From positions 19,397 to 83,396 of the forward strand of contig NZ_WEZT01000012.1 in NCBI RefSeq assembly GCF_009863985.1: a stretch of DNA of 64,000 nucleotides. The letters run 5' to 3'. Both the position numbers and the translations under genes were made by a program. This document shows positions 28,326 through 38,694 of this stretch, in pieces (position 1 is the first letter of the stretch; the number at the start of each line of letters is the position of its first letter). The notes beneath the pieces are model-generated. The model worked only from the letters and a program-made list of their open reading frames with translations. It ran no database searches and was not told where the DNA came from. The DNA is from Furfurilactobacillus milii. Lineage in GTDB: Bacteria > Bacillota > Bacilli > Lactobacillales > Lactobacillaceae.

Positions 28326-30359
28326 TTATCGTGCGGAAACGTTCTCGTTAAGTGTATGCAACCGTGTATTAATTAGGCTGGCATACGTATCAACGACCGT
28401 TTCAGGCGTGAAACCAAAGTGCTTAATAATTTCACTCCCCTTACCGCTTAGACCAAAGGTATCGATACCAATTACCTTACCGTCTAAACCGTCATATTTA
28501 CCCCAGTCACTCGTGCTCCCCATTTCAATAGACACCCGATTACGGACATCACGCGGCAACACTTCGTCCTTATAGTCCTGCGGTTGAGCATCAAACAAAT
28601 CCATACTTGGCATTGAGACCACAGATACGTCCTCGCCACGTTCCCACAGCTTTTGCTGTGCAGTCAAGGCCAATTGAACCTCTGAACCGCTAGCAATTAA
28701 AATACCATCTGGTTTGAGACCCTTTTGTGCGGAAATAACGTAAGCCCCCCGACTCACACCTTCCGGATGCGCCTTAGCACCAGTCAAGACTGGTAATGTT
28801 TGTCGTGTCATAATTAGCACAGTTGGGTGATCATGCGCCCCCATCGCCTGTTGCCAGGCCGCAATTGTTTCGTTTGCATCAGCTGGACGAATAACAGATA
28901 GCCCTGGCATGGCCCTTATGCTGGCAAGTTGTTCAATCGGTTCATGAGTTGGACCGTCCTCGCCAACCGCCACGGAGTCATGGGTGAACACATACGTAAC
29001 GGGTAGCTTCTGTAAGGCAGCCAACCGCATGGCACCACGCATATAATCTGAAAAGACCATAAACGTACTGCCGTATACACGTGAACCACCATGCAAGGCA
29101 ATTCCGCTCATCGCACAACCTTCAGCGAACTCACGGACGCCAAACCACAGATTTCGGTTGACTGCGCTGTCCACGTCAAAACGCCCATTATCCTTAATAT
29201 TCGTTTTGTTTGAAGAAAACAGGTCGGCTGAACCACCCCATAGTGAGTGTTCCCGTTTACTCAACGTTTGCAAAACCTTGGCACTAGTCAATCGAGTCGC
29301 TTCGGCATCACCAAGCTCATACTGGTCAGTTAAATCACTTAAGTCCACGCTCTTCATTTGACGAACATCGTCGGCAAAGTAAGCTGCAAGCTCAGGATAC
29401 TGAGTCGCATAACTTTCCATCATGTGATTCCAGTCTTCTTCTGCTTTATGTCCGCGACGTTGAATCGTCCGGTAAAAACGATCATACACTTCGCCAGGAA
29501 CATAGAACGGTGCATAAGGCCATTGATAATTTTCCTTGGCAACACGCAAATCTGCCGCGCTTAATGGCGCACCGTGAACTGCATGGGTGCCTTGCTTTGG
29601 TGCACCATAGCCAATCGTCGTTTTGACCTCAATAATTGTTGGCTTGGTTTGATCCATCTGCGCCGTTTTAATCGCCTTGTCGATGCTGTTCAAATCATTA
29701 CCATCATCAACCCGCCGATAGGACCAGCCATAACTTTCAAACCGTTTCTGAATATTCTCGGCAAAAGCGTTGCTCAGTGGGCCATCCAAAGACACGTCGT
29801 TAGAATCATAGAGTACAATCAGTTTGCCTAATTTTAAGCGACCAGCTAGACTAGCTGCTTCATGGGAAATGCCTTCCATGAGATCACCGTCACCAACGAG
29901 CGTATATGTATAGTGATCAACAACTTTAAACCCAGGACGATTATACATTGCGCCTAAGTGCCGCTCTGCCATCGCCATCCCAACGGACATTCCTAAGCCT
30001 TGGCCTAATGGTCCAGTTGTTGCCTCAACGCCGTCAGTCCAACCATATTCTGGGTGCCCTGGTGTCTTGCTACCCATTTGACGAAAATGCTTAAGATCTG
30101 TGATGGAAACTTGATAACCACTCAAATGCAGCAGACTGTATAGCATCGCTGATCCATGACCAGCTGATAGCACAAAGCGATCACGGTTAAACCAATGTGA
30201 ATCTTTAGGGTTAACCGTCATATTTCGAGTCCACAGCGCGTAAGCCATCGGAGCTTCGCCCATCGGCAAACCAGGATGGCCAGATTGTGCCTTATCGATT
30301 GCATCCAAGCTTAATGTCCGTACACTATTTACTGCTAATTGGTCGATTGAATCAAACAT
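28326..30359 (-). CDS. tkt: Transketolase
   Basis: A 677-residue protein starting [20 protein letters not shown]. The ATG at 30359 is preferred because AAGGA overlaps the earlier ATG. The thiamine diphosphate motif is [18 protein letters not shown] (about residue 150), and [17 protein letters not shown] and the pyrimidine-domain stretch [16 protein letters not shown] are typical. It transfers two-carbon units in the pentose phosphate pathway and works with RpiA. Confidence 0.97.
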   Translation of the reverse strand: MFDSIDQLAVNSVRTLSLDAIDKAQSGHPGLPMGEAPMAYALWTRNMTVNPKDSHWFNRDRFVLSAGHGSAMLYSLLHLSGYQVSITDLKHFRQMGSKTPGHPEYGWTDGVEATTGPLGQGLGMSVGMAMAERHLGAMYNRPGFKVVDHYTYTLVGDGDLMEGISHEAASLAGRLKLGKLIVLYDSNDVSLDGPLSNAFAENIQKRFESYGWSYRRVDDGNDLNSIDKAIKTAQMDQTKPTIIEVKTTIGYGAPKQGTHAVHGAPLSAADLRVAKENYQWPYAPFYVPGEVYDRFYRTIQRRGHKAEEDWNHMMESYATQYPELAAYFADDVRQMKSVDLSDLTDQYELGDAEATRLTSAKVLQTLSKREHSLWGGSADLFSSNKTNIKDNGRFDVDSAVNRNLWFGVREFAEGCAMSGIALHGGSRVYGSTFMVFSDYMRGAMRLAALQKLPVTYVFTHDSVAVGEDGPTHEPIEQLASIRAMPGLSVIRPADANETIAAWQQAMGAHDHPTVLIMTRQTLPVLTGAKAHPEGVSRGAYVISAQKGLKPDGILIASGSEVQLALTAQQKLWERGEDVSVVSMPSMDLFDAQPQDYKDEVLPRDVRNRVSIEMGSTSDWGKYDGLDGKVIGIDTFGLSGKGSEIIKHFGFTPETVVDTYASLINTRLHTLNENVSAR

Positions 30360-30427
30360 ATTTATCATCCTTTTTCATAACCATTTAATAGACACGTCTG
30401 TTTTTCTTTCTTTGGTCTATGTTTGTC

Positions 30428-30456
30428 ACAATACCGATTTCAATTTTAAACGGCAA
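30428..30456 (-). promoter_or_regulatory. Probable tkt promoter
   Basis: Minus strand TTGCCG (30451-30456), 17-nt spacer, TATTGT (30428-30433), about 70 bp before the start. The rest of 30457-30738 is AT-rich with two small hairpins (ctgaaat / atttcag near 30513, agctga / tcagct near 30655) and no supported gene. Confidence 0.5.
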
Positions 30457-30738
30457 GAATAAAATGATGATAAAAGTGGCATTTTGATTAAAATACGATT
30501 AATTAGCGTCTCTGAAATCATTGAATATTTCAGCAATAGAAAGGAGTCAAACGATTGGTCTAGATTTTGACATTCGTTTGCATTTTTTAATTATTTTATT
30601 GTATTACGACTTCATAAAGTTGCTTAAATTAGTCCTTTTATATAAATTGGTATAGCTGATATGGCCGGACGTTTTCAGCTTCTATACCTTTGCTTTCATT
30701 TTTGGACCTATTTTTGAACAATTCCTTTCATACGAAAT

Positions 30739-30771
30739 AAAAAGCATCCTCCAATTCGAAGGATGCTTTTT
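30739..30771. terminator. Terminator after the amino-acid permease
   Basis: Stem aaaaagcatcc / ggatgcttttt around ccaattcgaa-type loop bases, with A- and T-rich flanks. Confidence 0.85.
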
Positions 30772-30820
30772 GGTACCTAAAGTAAATGCATACAAGTGTA
30801 TCTCTGTAACCTAATAATCA

Positions 30821-32131
30821 CTATAACTTCTGATTTTTATTTTTTTGCTGCGCCTCAATTTCTTGGCGATTCTTCTTCGTCAAGAAATAAAACGGAACAG
30901 CGACTAATAACGCACCAAGACCCCAAAATAGGTTAATCGGTTTGGCCTGTGCTAGTAACCAGCATGAAACCAAAATTGCAATTACCGGAATCACTGGACC
31001 AAATGGTACTTTAAAAGAACGTGGTTGATCTGGTCGGGTCCTCCTGAATACTAAGACAGCAATGATCGTTGGCACATACTGAGCAAACCGTGACACAACA
31101 GAAATGGCAGCCAAAGTGCTAAACGTTCCTGTCAGTGCAAGAGGCAACGCTAAAGCAACTGAAATAATCACGGCCACGTACGGCACACCACGACGATTAA
31201 CACGACCGACAATCTTTGGCATGACGCCATTGTCAGCCATTGCTTGCCCACTACGAGGAACGGTAAAGGACTGGGCAACGGAAATCCCTGTGATGGAAAT
31301 AATCGTCCCCGCACCGATAATGTACTTCCCGACTGGTCCAATAATCTGAGTTAACGCCTCCTGCATTGGGGCCGTCGTTGTTGCTAGCTTAGTCCCTAAG
31401 ACTCCGATTGACACCGTTTGAATGAGAAAGTACAACAATGCCACTATTCCCATCACCGTAATGATTGCACGCGGAACATCATGTTGGGGATTTTTCATGT
31501 CCTCAGCAGCAATCACAATGGCCTCAAAACCAGTAAAAGCGTAAAACATGACGATGGCTGCCTGACCGAATGAACCCGCAACATAATGACCGTGTGGGAA
31601 AAATGGTGTAAAGTTTCCTGCATGAAGGAAGAATAGACCAATGGCAACAAACAGCACTAATGGAATAATCTTCGCAACAGTGACCACATTGTTCAACCAT
31701 TTTGTCACACTAACACCCAGAATATTGATTACACCCAGTCCGACTAGTAACACCGTAATAATGGTGGCATGCCAAACAGGTTTAGCCAATACAGGCCAAA
31801 AAGCGCCCAGAGCTGTCGCCAGCCCAGCGGCCATTGTGGCCCAGGCAATAATACTAATAACCCAAATAATGAAGCCAACTTCATAGCCAACAAAGTCACC
31901 AAATGCTGCCTTGGCATAGACGTAAGGTCCGCCATTCTGTTTGAATAAACTGGCATCCTCGGCAAAACACAATGCAATACTAATAACCAAAAACATGTCA
32001 AAGACAAACACCAGTAGACTAGCCGGACCAATTAGTTTCATCGCCGTATTAGGCAACAAGAAAATGCCTGATCCGACAATGGCGTTGATCCCGAATAATA
32101 CAATACTTAAAAAGCCAAAACGACCTTTCAT
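30821..32131 (-). CDS. APC-superfamily amino-acid permease
   Basis: A 436-residue protein with about 12 hydrophobic segments. FGINAIVGSGIFLLPN at residue 13 is the APC consensus substrate-binding loop. Span 6 has FYAFTGFEAIVIAAEDMKNP and PRAIITVMG follows. The substrate cannot be named. GAGGAGG precedes the start. It is a single-gene unit ended by the terminator at 30739-30771. Confidence 0.92.
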   Translation of the reverse strand: MKGRFGFLSIVLFGINAIVGSGIFLLPNTAMKLIGPASLLVFVFDMFLVISIALCFAEDASLFKQNGGPYVYAKAAFGDFVGYEVGFIIWVISIIAWATMAAGLATALGAFWPVLAKPVWHATIITVLLVGLGVINILGVSVTKWLNNVVTVAKIIPLVLFVAIGLFFLHAGNFTPFFPHGHYVAGSFGQAAIVMFYAFTGFEAIVIAAEDMKNPQHDVPRAIITVMGIVALLYFLIQTVSIGVLGTKLATTTAPMQEALTQIIGPVGKYIIGAGTIISITGISVAQSFTVPRSGQAMADNGVMPKIVGRVNRRGVPYVAVIISVALALPLALTGTFSTLAAISVVSRFAQYVPTIIAVLVFRRTRPDQPRSFKVPFGPVIPVIAILVSCWLLAQAKPINLFWGLGALLVAVPFYFLTKKNRQEIEAQQKNKNQKL

Positions 32132-32311
32132 TCACCACTACCTCCTCACGTCAATCAAATAACTATGTAAAAAAGATTAATGCTTATTATAGTACATTCA
32201 ATACGTATCGGATTGTCCACTTTAATAAACAACACTCTTTTATCAACAACACTAATCAGCTTACGCCCTTCGAGTAGCTGTAAAGCAATGATGAATTTAG
32301 GATTTTGGAGC

Positions 32312-32344
32312 AAAAAAAAATCATCCACTACAAAGTGGATGATT
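32312..32344 (-). terminator. Terminator after the LysM/Apf gene
   Basis: Ten-bp stem aatcatccac / gtggatgatt with nine A on the left, a T-run on the minus strand. Confidence 0.88.
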
Positions 32345-32382
32345 GATTATCAAAAATAATTTTCGGCGTCAGCCGGGGTTGT

Positions 32383-33018
32383 TTACCACCAACCCTGTGA
32401 CTGCCAAGCGGCTTGGGCGCCAGCCCATGAACCGTAACGTGAAACTGCGTATTGTGTTGCAACAGCTTCTTGGTGTTGTGGTGATAAGTCACCACCCAAT
32501 TTGTCTAGGCTCAATTGGTACTTACCGTAGTATTGACCGTTTTGAGCAGTGTATGAACCGCCTGATTCACGAGCAGCAATCCATGCTTGAGCTGATGAGT
32601 CACCAGTAGAAGCGGCAGGTGCAGCTGCTTGAGTAGTCTGTGTCGTAGCAGCTTGTTGTGCAGGCTGTGCTTGAACAGTTTGCTGTTGTGCAGGTTGCGC
32701 TGCTTGTTGTACTGGAGCAGCTTGTTGTGTCTGTTGAACAGGAGCAGCCTGTTGTGCAGGTTGTGCTGCTTGAGTACTTTGCGTACCGTTAGCACCAGGA
32801 ATATCTAATGATTGGTCAACAAAGATTAAGTTACCACCGTTTTGTAAGTGGTTAGCGTTAACGATTGCATCAACAGTAGTGTTGTTAGCAGAAGCTAATT
32901 TTGAAACAGTGTCACCGCTCTTAACAGTAACAGTGGTGTCGGCATTTGCAACAACAGTACCAATTGAAAGTAACGCACCGGCACTAACAGTAGAAAGCAT
33001 TAATTGTTTGATCTTCAT
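32383..33018 (-). CDS. Secreted LysM protein with Apf-like C-terminal domain
   Basis: A 211-residue protein starting MKIKQLMLSTVSAGALLSIG, a signal peptide cleaved near ANA-D (residue about 27). A LysM domain follows (TVKSGDTVSKLASANNTTVD to about residue 70). The middle is a Gln/Ala/Pro/Val/Thr linker (about 80-140). The C-terminal domain has AWIAARESGGSY and GKYQLS and ends AAWQSQGWW, as in aggregation-promoting factors and related transglycosylase-like proteins. It probably binds peptidoglycan at the surface. The GGAG site is about 13 nt from the ATG, a long spacing. Confidence 0.88.
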   Translation of the reverse strand: MKIKQLMLSTVSAGALLSIGTVVANADTTVTVKSGDTVSKLASANNTTVDAIVNANHLQNGGNLIFVDQSLDIPGANGTQSTQAAQPAQQAAPVQQTQQAAPVQQAAQPAQQQTVQAQPAQQAATTQTTQAAAPAASTGDSSAQAWIAARESGGSYTAQNGQYYGKYQLSLDKLGGDLSPQHQEAVATQYAVSRYGSWAGAQAAWQSQGWW

Positions 33019-33305
33019 ATAGTAAGTTTCACTCCTAATTTTGTATGGTGAGCTCTTTTTCACTCACGCTGGCTAATAGATAAATCTTACGCGATGATTC
33101 GCTTGTGTTGTTTATTAACAACTCAACGATGACTACTATACAGCGCGTAAATAACAGAGAAATACCGTCAGCATTACAAATTTAGGCGTTTTTGTCATAA
33201 AACTCGAAATCTGAAATATATTGTAATATTTAAGGATGTTTCTTATTGAGCCATAAAACCGTTTGTTTGCAATCCACTCGTCTCAATTCAACGGACAGTT
33301 TGCGC

Positions 33306-34514
33306 CTAAGCCGTTGTATGTTTGCGGAAAACAAGGTCGGTAAGTCCTAGACAGAGCGCAAGCAGAATCCCCATTAAAACGAAGGTTCCGTCTCCCAGCC
33401 AGTCAATAACAAAACCAAAAATAAAATTGCCTAGTGGATGCATGAAGTCTACAGAGATAAACCAAATACCAAACACACGGCCCAAATAAGCCACATCCGT
33501 TACATTTTGCACTAGCGTAAACAAACCTACCCCGATTCTTGAGATCAAGAATCCATACAATCCTGTCATCACCAGCAACACTGGATACGGTCGCCAAAAC
33601 CCTGCAATCAGCATAACGACGGCCAGTAGATAAATGTCACGCTCAATCTGAGGTAACGCACGGGCACTGCGAGCTCTTACCAAACTCAGACCGCCCAGCA
33701 TGCCACCAATGGCCATTACAGCCATCAAATAACTATAAAGGTGTTCATTACCACCAAAGTAATGTTTCACATCATATGGAAGCAACAAATTAAACGCTGC
33801 GTAAAAAATGTTCACAACACTGTCGATGACAACCATTTTGACCAGCACCGGCTTACCCATGACATACTTAAAACCGTCTTGTAGACTAGTCCAAATCGAC
33901 AGCCGACCACTCTTACTGGGTTGATACCGATACCGAATCCCCAGCAACAACGCAATCGACAATAGGAATGAAAAAGCATTAATTAATAGAAATTCTCGAA
34001 AGTTAATCCATGAAACAGCAAGTAACGCGCCACCAAGCAATGGTGCAAAAATGTCTGCCAAACTAAGTGACGTATTTGAAATCGCATTAAATCGTTGTAG
34101 CGCCGAATCTTGAATGAGTTCTGGCACCATTGCCTTTGCTGCAGGAAAGTTGAAACCCAATCCAATATCTAAAATAGCCGTTAATAAAACCAGCTGATAG
34201 AAGATTGGATGGTTGACATCTACAATCAGAGCCATTAACAAACAAGCAACAAAACTAATAATATCTGACCATAACATGACTCGTTTACGATTCACACTAT
34301 CGACAAGTGGTCCTGCCAGCACATCGGCAGCAACCAATACGAGGCCACCGATTCCCTGAACGACCCCTAAGATAGACGCCGTTCCAGTTGCTTTCACAAT
34401 AAACCAGTTCAAGCCAAAAATATAAAGTGCGTCGCCGAGCCGTGAAATAAACGGGCTTAAGAAAAGCGGCCAACTAAATTTACGTTTTTGATTAAGTGGT
34501 GCGTTTTGTGCCAT
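33306..34514 (-). CDS. MFS transporter (12 spans, macrolide-efflux/EntS type)
   Basis: A 402-residue protein starting MAQNAPLNQKRKFSWPLFLS; GGGGGAG precedes the ATG at 34514. It has about 12 spans with the pattern FLSPFISRLGDALYIFGLNW and DVLAGPLVDSVNRKRVMLWS (motif A). It resembles the MFS branch that exports macrolides or siderophores. The substrate is unknown and there is no adjacent regulator. Confidence 0.88.
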   Translation of the reverse strand: MAQNAPLNQKRKFSWPLFLSPFISRLGDALYIFGLNWFIVKATGTASILGVVQGIGGLVLVAADVLAGPLVDSVNRKRVMLWSDIISFVACLLMALIVDVNHPIFYQLVLLTAILDIGLGFNFPAAKAMVPELIQDSALQRFNAISNTSLSLADIFAPLLGGALLAVSWINFREFLLINAFSFLLSIALLLGIRYRYQPSKSGRLSIWTSLQDGFKYVMGKPVLVKMVVIDSVVNIFYAAFNLLLPYDVKHYFGGNEHLYSYLMAVMAIGGMLGGLSLVRARSARALPQIERDIYLLAVVMLIAGFWRPYPVLLVMTGLYGFLISRIGVGLFTLVQNVTDVAYLGRVFGIWFISVDFMHPLGNFIFGFVIDWLGDGTFVLMGILLALCLGLTDLVFRKHTTA

Positions 34515-34631
34515 CGATTCTCTCCCCCGTTTCACAGAATGTCAATCCATCATAACAGATTGCTTCTATAAATAGATAATTATTTCAATAATGGTGCTAA
34601 ATTTCGTTATTGCCGATCTTTCTGCAAAGAA

Positions 34632-34662
34632 AAACATCCCAGTCCTTATCGACTAGGATGTT
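34632..34662 (-). terminator. Terminator downstream of coaA / element B
   Basis: Minus-strand stem aacatcctagtc / gactgggatgtt (one mismatch) followed by TTTTTC. A minus transcript from coaA would pass through element B before stopping here. Confidence 0.65.
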
Positions 34663-34717
34663 AACCATTGATTCAGCAATAACAAAAACTTTGCGACTAA
34701 TGGATTCATGACGTTAC

Positions 34718-35140
34718 GATGACCAGAAACGCCGTTCCATGAGGACCGGATTCAATCCGCACAATTCGCGTTTTTCATCCTTGATTATGAGCCGAAGTTC
34801 ACGTCTCATAAGTCATCCCGCAACACTAAGCGGCCAAAATGCCGGCCGCCAAGTGTTGCCGACACGGAACTTTGTTTCCAGCCATCTCCACTTTTGCCAT
34901 AATTTGTCAGTCATTGGCAAATGCCTCCACTGACCATCATCACGCTATATCAGCTGGAGAGCGTCAACAGTGATACCGAGTCGTGAAGGTGCTGTTAATT
35001 CGAGTGGTCCTATCGAATTTACAGCACGGACGGTCGCAGAGACTCAGCTTTTACGAGGCTCTGCGGCGAGGTGAAAGACCGTGAACTTCGGGCTTGAACC
35101 GGTCCCACGACGAGCGTGTCACTGTTGACAACCGCAAGCG
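34718..35140 (+). repeat. Structured bipartite repeat element, copy B
   Basis: The 5' module (34718-34886) is closed by gatgaccagaaac / gtttccagccatc. Three of its pairs are A-C or C-A on this strand and would be G-T wobbles on the other. Inside are tga-ttatgag with ctcataa-g-tca and gcaacact (34820-34827) with agtgttgc (34852-34859). The 3' module (34952-35140) is closed by gtcaacagtgatac (34963-34976) / gtgtcactgttgac (35116-35129). It contains gtgctgt (34989-34995) with acagcac (35021-35027) around aattcga / tcgaatt. It fills most of the 34515-35163 gap between the MFS gene and coaA. Confidence 0.8.
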
Positions 35141-35163
35141 TTATCTACCATTACAGTTAAAAT

Positions 35164-36090
35164 TTAGTACTGACGCAAATAAACGGCATCGATAGCGTGA
35201 TGCTGACGCTTGTGCAGAATGACATTGGCACGATTACGAGTAGGCAAAATATATTCGTTTAAATTGCGCAAATCTACAGCATCCCACACCTGACGCGCAT
35301 ACAAAAACGCATCTTCACGGGACCCCGTGGCTAGTTCATGATAATAATTCGTCTTATCGTTAAACGCCGAATCCAGCAAAATGCTGAACCGTTCCAAGAA
35401 CCAGTGCTCAATTAACTTTGGCTCAGCATCGACGTAAATCGAGAAGTCAAAGAAGTCACTAACGAAAATTTCCGCCTGTGATGGTAACTGCAGAACATTG
35501 ATTCCTTCGACAATTAAGATATCTGGTTGATCAATCTCATCGTATTCATCAGGAATTACATCATAAACCTGATGTGAATATCGAGGTGCTTTGACATTTG
35601 GTCGTGACTGTTTCACGTCGTTTAAAAATTGAATTAGCCGCGGCATATCATAGCTGTCAGGAAAGCCCTTGTCGTCACTAATGCCCTTTTCTTCCAGTAC
35701 ATTATTAGGATATAAAAAGCCATCCGTGGTGATTTGCTGAACCTTCAATTGTGCATACAAATGTTTCAACATCAACGCTAACAAACGTGCCGTGGTTGAC
35801 TTACCTACTGCCACAGATCCTGCAATACCAATCAAAAATGGCACATGTCGACGCGGCACCTTCAAAAAGTCGCTACGAGCATTATTGGCCAACTGAAATT
35901 CATGGTATTTAAGGAGAATATAGTGCACCAACGGCATGTAAATTTCCTTTACATCCGCTAATGAAATTCGGTCATTCAGAGACCGAATCTGATCCAAATC
36001 TGCTTCTGTTAATGGAACTGCCTCTGCATCAAATAAATCCCGCCACCGGTCACGCTCAAAACGATCATAGTTGCCTAATTTGTCTGCCAT
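35164..36090 (-). CDS. coaA: Pantothenate kinase, type I
   Basis: A 308-residue protein with P-loop GIAGSVAVGKSTTARLL near residue 93 and the CoaA stretches TTDGFLYPN and DILIVEGINVLQ. It phosphorylates pantothenate, the first step of CoA synthesis. It is a single gene with element B directly downstream. Confidence 0.96.
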   Translation of the reverse strand: MADKLGNYDRFERDRWRDLFDAEAVPLTEADLDQIRSLNDRISLADVKEIYMPLVHYILLKYHEFQLANNARSDFLKVPRRHVPFLIGIAGSVAVGKSTTARLLALMLKHLYAQLKVQQITTDGFLYPNNVLEEKGISDDKGFPDSYDMPRLIQFLNDVKQSRPNVKAPRYSHQVYDVIPDEYDEIDQPDILIVEGINVLQLPSQAEIFVSDFFDFSIYVDAEPKLIEHWFLERFSILLDSAFNDKTNYYHELATGSREDAFLYARQVWDAVDLRNLNEYILPTRNRANVILHKRQHHAIDAVYLRQY

Positions 36091-36214
36091 AACTCATCCA
36101 CCATGTTTTCTTCAAAAATCCCTTAAAGTATAGCATAGCTCAATCTGTGATACTGGAATTGAACACAGATACTCCGAAATTTCAGCGAAAACGTTACTAT
36201 TGCACTTCCATTAC

Positions 36215-38506
36215 CTATTCACGCACGTATAAATCTGAATCCACGTGATCCATCAACGGCGTCAGTTCACCGTTTGCCAAAATTGTGAGCTGGTGCATCG
36301 CACGTGAACAAATCGTGTACAGCAATTGCCGTTCACTTTCATCGTGATAAACGGCTTTCGAGGCATCCCAAACGACGATGGCATCGAATTCAAGCCCCTT
36401 AGCCAAGTACGCCGGGATAATCAATGTGCCGGGCACTAACCGCTGATTTTCGGTCCGAATTAATGTGGCATGGACGCCATCAGCTTTGAGGCGATCAGCA
36501 ACAGCCTCACACTCAGCCAGTGTTTTGCCGATGATAGCAGTCGTTTCATCGGCCTTATCATTGACCGCTAATTGTTGTTCCAAACGTTGATACAAGGCTT
36601 CTCTGTCATTGGCGACTAATACGGCTGGCTTGTCGCCATTACGATCAAAGGCTGTAATTTGTTCACCATCAACCAAAAGGTCCTTCGTGAAATCAGTGAT
36701 TTGTTGTGTGGACCGGTACGATTTCGTCAGTTGAACTACCCGCGTTTTGTCCGGATCAAACATCGTGGACAGTTCGCCCAGAAGCGTTCGACTGTTTTCT
36801 TGCGTAAAGATTGCCTGGTTTAAGTCACCAAGCAAAGTGAACCGTGCACGAGGAAAACTAAACTTTAAAAAGGCCAATTGAAAGGCAGAATAATCTTGAA
36901 CTTCATCGATAAAGACAAAACGGATTTCCTTTTCACCTTTTTTACCCGTCATTAAATCATACAAGTAAAGGTAAGCTGACGTATCCGCCAATGATAAGCG
37001 GTGGTCACGATAACCATTCAATGTTGCGTCAACACCGGCCTGCCACTGTTCCCTAGTCACATCGTGTTTACTAAGCTCAATCAGATTAGGCACATGTCGT
37101 AAGAAATGAGCATACTGCGCATTAATGTTTAAGTAACGACTGCGGACGATGGCGAGCTGGACTGGCTTGTAGGCTTGCATCACGATCTGACGAGCCAGGA
37201 AACGATATTCCTTATCCTGACTGTCAAACTCACGCGGTTGATCGCCAAACATCGTGTCAACCTGCTCTTTAGTTAAGTTTTGAACGGTTTCTTCAACCCA
37301 CTTATCGTGCAAAGAAGAACTGATGCGCCGGTTCAACATCTTGATCAACTCTTCTCGAGTCGCAGATAATCGATTACCTAAATGATAGTTTTCATTAAAT
37401 GAATAGTAAATTTCGGCAATCTTTTCCTTACTAATAAATACTTGATCCTGAAACTTAATGTCCCGGAACCGCATGTCAGCCTGTTCAAGATGATTGGCAT
37501 AGCGCGTAATCACGTCGAAGTAAGCCAAGCTACCTTTCAAGGCATTGACCGTCTTAAATTTAGTGTCAGTGGTGGCATCAAAACGTTGTTGCAACGTTTC
37601 AACCTGAATTTTCGGCAAACGCCGGTTAGTGTATTGCAGATAAGTCATCTGCACCATGTTTTGTTCGCCCAATTCAGGCAACACCTGGTTAATATAATCG
37701 TTAAAAAGTTGGTTTGGTGAGAACAAGACCACTTGTCCAGACGTTAAGTTACCGCGGTATCGATACAATAGCCATGCCACTCGTTGTAAGACAGCAGCCG
37801 TTTTACCGGACCCAGCGGCCCCCTGAACAAATAACAAGTCAGATTGCGTATCTCGGATAATTTGGTTTTGTTCCTTCTGAATGGTAGTGACAATGCTCTT
37901 CATCTTGGTGTTGGATGAGTTTCCCAACGCTTCCATAAGCATTTGATCGCCGACCACTTCATCTGTATCGAAGACAGTAAGGATGACGCCGTCTTTGATT
38001 TGGAACTGACGTTTTAACTTAACATCAACGGTTTGCGGTCCATCCGGCGTTTGGTACGTGATGTCGCCAAGGCCACCGTCATAATAGATAGAAGAAATTG
38101 GTGCCCGCCAGTCATAAACCAAGAAATGATCTGGTGAGTCAGCAAACGAACCCAACCCAATATAAATTGTCTCAGGACCGCGAGTACCATCTTCCTGAAA
38201 GTCAATGCGGGCAAAATATGGGGTACGTTCCAATTTTTGTAACACATCAAGTCGTTGAGTAGCGTGTTGCCAGCTGTTTTGCCGTTCATCAAGCATTTGT
38301 TGCTGTGCACGCAACGACATGGCAGTGTCGGTCATCCCCTCGTAACTACCGGTATTGAGGTGAACCTCACCAAACGCCCGCTCAATTTCCTTTGTATCAC
38401 GCGAGGCAGTTTGAATATCCTGTTTGGCCACAACTTCAGCCTGTTTGACTTTTTTAACGACAGCATCTAAATGTTTTTGTTCTTGCTGCTTTACTGTTTC
38501 CGTCAA
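36215..38506 (-). CDS. helD: HelD-like superfamily 1 helicase/ATPase
   Basis: A 763-residue protein starting at TTG with GGGGG 9 nt upstream. The N-terminal coiled-coil (about 1-70) precedes a UvrD/Rep-type core. Walker A is GAAGSGKTAAVLQRVAW near residue 232, motif II is FVFIDEVQDYS near 540, motif III GDLNQAIFT and motif IV QLTKSYRST follow. HelD releases stalled RNA polymerase from DNA in Firmicutes. Element C lies in the divergent gap upstream. Confidence 0.9.
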   Translation of the reverse strand: MTETVKQQEQKHLDAVVKKVKQAEVVAKQDIQTASRDTKEIERAFGEVHLNTGSYEGMTDTAMSLRAQQQMLDERQNSWQHATQRLDVLQKLERTPYFARIDFQEDGTRGPETIYIGLGSFADSPDHFLVYDWRAPISSIYYDGGLGDITYQTPDGPQTVDVKLKRQFQIKDGVILTVFDTDEVVGDQMLMEALGNSSNTKMKSIVTTIQKEQNQIIRDTQSDLLFVQGAAGSGKTAAVLQRVAWLLYRYRGNLTSGQVVLFSPNQLFNDYINQVLPELGEQNMVQMTYLQYTNRRLPKIQVETLQQRFDATTDTKFKTVNALKGSLAYFDVITRYANHLEQADMRFRDIKFQDQVFISKEKIAEIYYSFNENYHLGNRLSATREELIKMLNRRISSSLHDKWVEETVQNLTKEQVDTMFGDQPREFDSQDKEYRFLARQIVMQAYKPVQLAIVRSRYLNINAQYAHFLRHVPNLIELSKHDVTREQWQAGVDATLNGYRDHRLSLADTSAYLYLYDLMTGKKGEKEIRFVFIDEVQDYSAFQLAFLKFSFPRARFTLLGDLNQAIFTQENSRTLLGELSTMFDPDKTRVVQLTKSYRSTQQITDFTKDLLVDGEQITAFDRNGDKPAVLVANDREALYQRLEQQLAVNDKADETTAIIGKTLAECEAVADRLKADGVHATLIRTENQRLVPGTLIIPAYLAKGLEFDAIVVWDASKAVYHDESERQLLYTICSRAMHQLTILANGELTPLMDHVDSDLYVRE

Positions 38507-38694
38507 CTGGTTTGCCCCCGTTTTTTGGCCGTTATTACGCGACCATTCTCATCAATAAACTCAAAAATTGTACTAAATATTATAGCGCATTTTCACAGTT
38601 GGTGACAAATTCTACTCACCATTCGAGTCATAAAACATCTAATTTCTAGCAAACCTGTATTACATCTGATTACAAATCCGCTTACTGCCGTTAC

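Noticed and set aside
34952..35140. tRNA-like T-loop (ggcttgaacc) in the 3' module
   Set aside because: The surrounding sequence does not give a cloverleaf, acceptor stem or CCA context.
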